From contig OY763414.1 in assembly GCA_963667435.1 (NCBI GenBank), positions 2,666,001-2,730,000 of the forward strand: a stretch of 64,000 nt of DNA. The letters run 5' to 3'. Source of the DNA: Marispirochaeta sp963667435. Lineage in GTDB: Bacteria; Spirochaetota; Spirochaetia; JC444; Marispirochaetaceae. This document shows, piece by piece, positions 59,451 to 64,000 of the stretch. Made by a program: the position numbers and the translations under genes. The first letter of the stretch is position 1, and the number at the start of each line of letters is the position of its first letter. Below the pieces are notes generated by a model. It was not told the DNA's origin, ran no database searches, and worked only from the letters and a program-made list of their open reading frames with translations.

Positions 59451-59976
59451 TGTCTTCCGTATGTTTCTGGTGGAAGAGAAAACTCATGCCTAAAAGTATA
59501 CCCCCCACAACAATACTCGCATCTGCAATGTTAAAGGCGGGCCAGCGCTCCATACCGAAGAGCCCGTAAAATTTTACTGACACAAAATCAACCACTCCGG
59601 CGGGGCGGAAGATACGGTCAATCTGATTCCCCAGCCCGCCGCCGAGAATCAGCGCTATGCACCAGCGCTGCAGCTGTGTCAGCTCTGTTGTTTTCCAGTA
59701 GTAGACCAGGACAATACCCAGAACCATGAGGGGAAGAACAATAAAAAGGACTTTCCTCAGCAGATCCGGCAGCCCGTAACCGATGCTGAAGGCAACGCCG
59801 AGATTGCGGGTATGGATAATCCAGAGGAAGTCTCCTCCCCAGCTAAAACCTATGTTGTGATAGGTAATGGATGCAACAATCATTGCCTTTACAATCTGGT
59901 CGGCGGCTATAATCGCCAGAGTAAGGGTGAGCGGAAGTAGTAGACGTATTTTTTTTGCGCTATCCATTGTGGACAT
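59443..59976 (-). CDS. lspA: Lipoprotein signal peptidase (SPase II)
   Basis: A 177-residue inner-membrane aspartyl protease with four hydrophobic helices that cleaves prolipoproteins before the lipobox Cys. The catalytic Asp regions are GGGLGNQIDRI and FNIADASIVVGG, and the N-terminal AADQIVKAMI is also conserved. ATG 59976 is set by AAGGAG 5 nt upstream. It would process the PPIase lipoprotein at 9.7 kb among others. It is in an operon with the small membrane protein downstream and the Nif3-like gene upstream (15 nt). Confidence 0.94.
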   Translation of the reverse strand: MSTMDSAKKIRLLLPLTLTLAIIAADQIVKAMIVASITYHNIGFSWGGDFLWIIHTRNLGVAFSIGYGLPDLLRKVLFIVLPLMVLGIVLVYYWKTTELTQLQRWCIALILGGGLGNQIDRIFRPAGVVDFVSVKFYGLFGMERWPAFNIADASIVVGGILLGMSFLFHQKHTEDNE

Positions 59977-59991
59977 CAAAGCTCCTTTTTT

Positions 59992-60753
59992 TTACAGGCC
60001 TGTGGGGATATCAATAAAAACTGTTTCCAGACCGGTATCGGCGGCTATACGCCTGGCCATGGATTCTACTCCCCAGGTTTCCGAGGCGTAATGCCCGGTG
60101 GCTATCACGTTTATTCCGTGTTCCTGTGCTGTGTGATATATGGTATGGTCCGCCTCTCCGGAGATAAAAAGATCAAATCCAGCATCTATAGCCTGGTTGA
60201 TATCCCGGGAACTGCCGCCCGAAATAATACCGGCACTGCTAATTTCAGGCGGCCCGAAGGGGAGAATGGCATTGCACTCCTCCGGATGCATCTTTAATCT
60301 GCCAAGGATGGAAGAGAGGTTTTCCGGTATTTCGAAGCGTCCGGAAAAACCTATGGTTTTTCCCTTATATAAGCCGAAGGGTTCTACCCCTGTAAGGTCC
60401 AGCGCCCTGGCCATCCCGATATTGTTTCCCAGTTCCGGGTGGGCATCAAGCGGCAAGTGAACTGCATAGAGGGCAAGATTATTTTCCATTAGAAAACGGA
60501 TCCGCTGGTAATGGGTTCCGGTCAGGACGCTTTCTCTTCCCCAGAATATACCGTGATGTACAAAGAGCATATCCGCTCCGAGTTCCGCGGCCTGGACAAA
60601 ACTCTGCATCACAGCATCCACTGCAAAGGCTACTTTTTTAATTTCCCCATTCTGTCTTTCTACCTGAATACCGTTCTTCGAGTAGTCAATGGGTGCAAAC
60701 TCGGCAATGTTCAACAGGTCGGAACAGTACCGGTGAAAATCTTTCAGCTGCAT
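59992..60753 (-). CDS. Nif3-like dinuclear metal-centre protein
   Basis: A 253-residue protein of the Nif3/YbgI family (GTP cyclohydrolase I type 2-like), a hexameric toroid with two metals per subunit. Motifs are YSKNGIQVE, MLFVHHGIFWG with the HH metal ligands, LPLDAHPELGNN, GGSSRDINQAIDAG and the C-terminal ATGHYASE with the last ligands. The role is unresolved in the family. The start is ATG 60753, 7 nt after a TATAAT, with no ribosome site, so the message is probably leaderless. It is divergent from the Lon-like gene and upstream of lspA. Confidence 0.88.
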   Translation of the reverse strand: MQLKDFHRYCSDLLNIAEFAPIDYSKNGIQVERQNGEIKKVAFAVDAVMQSFVQAAELGADMLFVHHGIFWGRESVLTGTHYQRIRFLMENNLALYAVHLPLDAHPELGNNIGMARALDLTGVEPFGLYKGKTIGFSGRFEIPENLSSILGRLKMHPEECNAILPFGPPEISSAGIISGGSSRDINQAIDAGFDLFISGEADHTIYHTAQEHGINVIATGHYASETWGVESMARRIAADTGLETVFIDIPTGL

Positions 60754-60760
60754 AGGCGAT

Positions 60761-60766
60761 ATTATA
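60761..60766 (-). promoter_or_regulatory. -10 box of Nif3-like/lspA operon
   Basis: Perfect TATAAT on the minus strand, 7 nt before ATG 60753. The -35 region is weak. Confidence 0.5.
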
Positions 60767-60802
60767 GGGGCTGAAGCCGGTTTGGAAAAGACCGATATAT
60801 GC

Positions 60803-60831
60803 TTGACAGCAGTTCCGGGGCCTCGCATTAT
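60803..60831 (+). promoter_or_regulatory. Promoter of Lon-like protease gene
   Basis: Perfect TTGACA, a 17-nt spacer and CATTAT. The -10 box ends 7 nt before ATG 60839. Confidence 0.6.
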
Positions 60832-60838
60832 TGAATTT

Positions 60839-63247
60839 ATGGAAGAGCCAGTAAATCACCCACGCCTTGGTCCGGAGGATGTCTCGTTTTCTATCGATCC
60901 GGAATACCTGCGGGGTATAGAAATTCAAGAAGATGATGAAAAAATAATCGGACAGCCCCGGGCTCTTAAAGCCCTGCGCCTTGGAACTGAAATCCGGGCG
61001 AAAGGCTACAACCTCGTGGTCAGCGGACATCCCGGCACTGGTCGCAATACCGCAATCCGCAGGGTGCTGGACGAAATAAAAGGCAGCCCCGGGAAATCCC
61101 GTGATATTGCCTATGTGTACAATTTTCAGCGCTCTTATGAGCCCATGGTTCTCTATTTTGCTCCCGGAGGAGCCCGGCGTTTCAAGCAGCTGCTCCATGA
61201 GCTGGTGGAGAAGCTGAAGATTCTTATCAAGGCCCGTCTTACAAGTGAACTATATATTAACCGCCGGGATCGCATTGTATCCCTGGTAGAGAAGGAGGAG
61301 AATCATACTCTCTCCAAGTTTGAGGCCAGGCTTGCATCTCAGGGCTTTGCCGCAGTGCGCATGGAGGATGGAGGCGGTCTTGCCACCGACATTGTCCCTC
61401 TGATAGATGGTGCTCCGGGAGATTTTGATCAGCTGCAAAGCAAGGTTGCCTCCGGGGAATATACCGAGCAGGAATGGAACAACCGCCGGGAGATTTATTA
61501 TCAGCTGATGGACGAGATGCGGTCCATCTTTGATGATCTCAAACGGGCACGGGCTGCCATGGAGGAGGACCTTTCCGCCCTTCAGGCTGAAACCATCCGG
61601 CCCTCACTGCATGTGGAGCTTGAGTCCCTTAAACATGAGTTTACCGAGCCTGCTTCAGCCGCCTATCTTGCCTCCCTGGAACAGGACATCCTGGACCATC
61701 TCTTTGTGTTTACCGGGGATGAACCCATGGAGGACGGTGCCGGAAACAGGGTGTTTCTGCGCTACGGGATCAATATTCTCAAAGAGGCGGAAAGCGGTAT
61801 GAGTGCTCCGGTAATCTTTGAGAATAATCCTACCGTGCAGAACCTCATCGGCAGCATTGAGTTCCCGGTGGACCTGGTGGGGCGTTCCACAGTGAACTAT
61901 ACCTCTATCCGGGCCGGCTCCCTGATAAAAGCCTCCGGAGGCTATCTGGTGATACGACTGGATGATCTGCTGGAAGAGGAGAGTTCCTATCTGCAGCTGA
62001 AGCGTGTACTCCAGTCGGAAGTAGTGGAAATCCAGGCTCCTCAGGGGCTTATGGGCCTGCCTGCGCCCCAGATAAAGCCAGAAGCCGTGAACATCGATGT
62101 TAAGGTGATTCTTGTTGCGGAAGAGGGTGATTACGATATCCTTTACAATGCAGATGGAGACTTCGCCAAGTATTTCAAGGTATCCGCCGAGTTTGACAGT
62201 TCCATGGATCTTGATACCGACGGAACTGCCCGTTATATGGAGTTTATCCGTCGTACCGCTTCAGGGCAGTCCCTGCTGGAGCCGACCTTTGACGGCATGG
62301 CGGAAATTCTTGCCTATGGATCCTACCTGGCCGATCAGCGGGACAAACTGTCCACCCAGTTTTCCCAGATTTCTGATCTTCTCGTGGAGGCTGACTACTG
62401 GGGCCGCAAAGACGGGCTCAGTCATCTTAACGGGGCGGCGGTACGGAAAGCACTGGATGAACGGCGTTACCTTTTTAATCTGCCGGAGGAGAAGCTGGAG
62501 GAGCTGATTCTTCAGGGAGACATCCTTCTCAACTTTGAGGGGACAGAGATCGGCAGGGTAAACGGACTTGCTATCCACGACCGGGGCTATTACGCCTTCG
62601 GTATGCCCACCCTTATCTCTGCAAGGATTGCTCCCGGCGAAGAGGGTCTGGTGAATATAGAGCGGGAAGTTGGCCTGTCCGGTGAAATCCATGATAAGTG
62701 GATGCTGATTATCGAAGGCTACCTCCGTTCACGCTATGCCATGGATTTTCCCCTTTCCATGTACGCAGCGATCTGTTTTGAGCAGTCCTACAGCGAGATT
62801 GACGGCGATTCCGCTTCGTCTACAGAGATGTATGCACTGCTGTCTGCCTCGGGAAAAATACCTTTGCGCCAGGATATTGCAGTTACCGGATCCATGAGCC
62901 AGAACGGTGAGATCCAGCCGGTGGGGGGAATCAGTGAGAAGATAACCGGCTTTTTCAACCTCTGTTCCCGTCGGGGTTTAACCGGCAATCAGGGGGTAAT
63001 TATTCCTCATCAGAATACAAAGAACCTGTTTCTGGGACCGGAAGTGAGAGATGCGGTAGCGGCTGGTATGTTCTCCATCTATCCGGTGGAGAACATCGAC
63101 CAGGGGATGGAAATCCTCACCGGGATGCCTGCGGGAAAGCAGGGGAAACCGGCAAAGGACGGACGATTTCCGGCCAAAACTGTCAACGGAATGGTGGAAC
63201 GAGAGCTTCGGTCTATGGCCATGCTGGTAAAGCAGTTTAATAATTGA
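60839..63247 (+). CDS. Lon-related ATP-dependent protease (AAA_32/LonB-like)
   Basis: An 802-residue protein of the bacterial Lon-related branch (AAA_32 type), distinct from LonA. Walker A is SGHPGTGRNTAI near 70, followed by a coiled-coil insertion (about 150-300). The AAA core continues at YLVIRLDDLLEEESSY and VILVAEEGDYD. The C-terminal S16 protease domain has catalytic Ser in DGDSASSTEM near 659 and Lys in GGISEKITGF near 701. Substrates are unknown. ATG 60839 is chosen because it coincides with the predicted transcription start and fits the family; an upstream in-frame ATG at 60782 precedes the promoter. Confidence 0.9.
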   Translation: MEEPVNHPRLGPEDVSFSIDPEYLRGIEIQEDDEKIIGQPRALKALRLGTEIRAKGYNLVVSGHPGTGRNTAIRRVLDEIKGSPGKSRDIAYVYNFQRSYEPMVLYFAPGGARRFKQLLHELVEKLKILIKARLTSELYINRRDRIVSLVEKEENHTLSKFEARLASQGFAAVRMEDGGGLATDIVPLIDGAPGDFDQLQSKVASGEYTEQEWNNRREIYYQLMDEMRSIFDDLKRARAAMEEDLSALQAETIRPSLHVELESLKHEFTEPASAAYLASLEQDILDHLFVFTGDEPMEDGAGNRVFLRYGINILKEAESGMSAPVIFENNPTVQNLIGSIEFPVDLVGRSTVNYTSIRAGSLIKASGGYLVIRLDDLLEEESSYLQLKRVLQSEVVEIQAPQGLMGLPAPQIKPEAVNIDVKVILVAEEGDYDILYNADGDFAKYFKVSAEFDSSMDLDTDGTARYMEFIRRTASGQSLLEPTFDGMAEILAYGSYLADQRDKLSTQFSQISDLLVEADYWGRKDGLSHLNGAAVRKALDERRYLFNLPEEKLEELILQGDILLNFEGTEIGRVNGLAIHDRGYYAFGMPTLISARIAPGEEGLVNIEREVGLSGEIHDKWMLIIEGYLRSRYAMDFPLSMYAAICFEQSYSEIDGDSASSTEMYALLSASGKIPLRQDIAVTGSMSQNGEIQPVGGISEKITGFFNLCSRRGLTGNQGVIIPHQNTKNLFLGPEVRDAVAAGMFSIYPVENIDQGMEILTGMPAGKQGKPAKDGRFPAKTVNGMVERELRSMAMLVKQFNN

Positions 63248-63371
63248 GATGAGTTTTTAATTGCCTGAGTGAAATTTTTGGCCGATACTGTTATTATCAT
63301 ACTATACTGCCGTTCCAGCTTCCGTAGTTCGGATTCTTGTGCTTGTCGGTATATTTTAGGTGGCTAATGTT

Positions 63372-64000
63372 ATGTCAAAAGCAGTAGATGTAGAAAAAAT
63401 TAAACGCGCGGCCAGAAATTCAATTCCAATCTCCATAAAGACTTTTACTCTTCCTCATGAGACAGAGGAATATATGGAGCGGATTCTGGAGGTCTTTCTG
63501 GATGAGTTCGGTCAGGAACAGCTGACCGCCAGGATAGGCTACTGCATGAAAGAACTTGCAGTTAATGCGAAAAAAGCTAATACCAAAAGAATTTATTTTC
63601 AGGAGAAAAACCTCGATATAAACGATCCCAAGCAATATGAAAAAGGTATGGAGAGTTTTAAACAGGAAACCCTTGATAATATAGATTTTTACCTTCAGAA
63701 ACAGAAAGAAGCGGGCCTCTATGTAAAGGTTGTGTATCACTCCCAGGGAAACTCCTTTACCATGAGTATCCGCAATAACTCCCGGATCTCCCGCAAGGAG
63801 CAGATTCGGGTTTATGACAGGATAGCCCGTTCCAGGGCCTTTGATTCCATGGAAGAAGCTCTGTCCTCGGTTCTGGATGATTCTGAGGGTGCAGGTCTGG
63901 GAATTGTAATCCTGGTACTCATGCTTAAAAAGATGGGGCTGGATGAGGATGCCTTTGATATTGATGTAGAAGGCGATGAGACTGTTGCCCGTATAACCCT
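63372..64000 (+). CDS. GHKL-ATPase-like signalling protein, partial
   Basis: The gene runs off the right edge; 209 codons are visible. It has a GHKL-like N box (MKELAVNAKKANTKRI), a middle with RNNSRIS where the G1 motif would lie, and a G2-like GAGLGIVILVLMLKKMG. There is no HisKA phospho-acceptor, so it may be an anti-sigma-type or CheA-like ATPase domain rather than a full kinase. The start is ATG 63372, with AGGTGG 7-8 nt upstream. It follows the Lon-like gene by 124 nt; a weak promoter may lie in between. Confidence 0.65.
   Translation, partial: MSKAVDVEKIKRAARNSIPISIKTFTLPHETEEYMERILEVFLDEFGQEQLTARIGYCMKELAVNAKKANTKRIYFQEKNLDINDPKQYEKGMESFKQETLDNIDFYLQKQKEAGLYVKVVYHSQGNSFTMSIRNNSRISRKEQIRVYDRIARSRAFDSMEEALSSVLDDSEGAGLGIVILVLMLKKMGLDEDAFDIDVEGDETVARIT

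Overview
The window reads as chromosomal DNA of a free-living, chemotactic, probably anaerobic or facultative spirochaete (Treponema/Spirochaeta-like relatives). This is inferred from content, not from a marker gene: a eukaryote-type HisA, a giant fused activase/dehydratase-like protein, OmpA proteins with repeated SPNGDG modules, many GHKL/PP2C/STAS and c-di-GMP modules, NfnAB, GH65 phosphorylase and several long proteins I do not recognise. It is gene-dense with no prophage, CRISPR array or rRNA. The only mobile-type gene is a REP-associated (Y1/HUH) transposase.

Layout. 0-3.5 kb: end of a sugar ABC permease, metallophosphoesterase, nfo and a class-V PLP enzyme. 3.5-17.5 kb: ftsH, a 7TM hybrid-like kinase, a Uup-type ABC-F protein, a lipoprotein PPIase, an MCP, a YkgJ-type protein, a diguanylate cyclase and the deoA/pdp-deoB pair. 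17.5-26.7 kb: an SPNGDG/OmpA protein, then a regulatory block in which a PP2C phosphatase-response regulator-histidine kinase operon faces an anti-sigma kinase-STAS pair, the latter continuing into pyrC-hisA-hisE. 26.7-36.9 kb: histidine phosphatase, leuB, an RHH protein with a tandem-box operator, a 1407-residue activase fusion, a HisKA_2 kinase and nfnB-nfnA. 37-45 kb: trxA and tkt (divergent), the RAYT transposase, PHP phosphoesterase, PilZ protein, NUDIX and GH65. 45-53.6 kb: an AcpH-like protein, a Cys-rich small protein, a frameshifted GHKL/cNMP gene and addA-addB. 53.6-64 kb: an HPr-domain protein, a class III nucleotidyl cyclase with an unknown partner, tRNA-Ala(GGC) directly followed by an unknown 550-residue protein, a small membrane protein-lspA, and Nif3-like/Lon-like genes on divergent, apparently leaderless promoters.

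The most striking pattern is a short motif, GGGGACGGAGG, present in 12 exact copies, all between 37,036 and 51,715, on both strands, in intergenic DNA and inside tkt, the PHP, PilZ, addA and addB genes in every reading frame. The RAYT transposase lies within this cluster, next to a run of hairpins at about 37.1 kb. I propose this as a RAYT-associated short repeat family that has entered coding sequence. Other notable points: an 18-bp-periodic operator in front of an RHH gene, a -1 frameshift in a cNMP-binding domain, several genes whose start codon lies 5-9 nt after a -10 box with no Shine-Dalgarno, and a tRNA that seems to share a transcript with the next protein gene.
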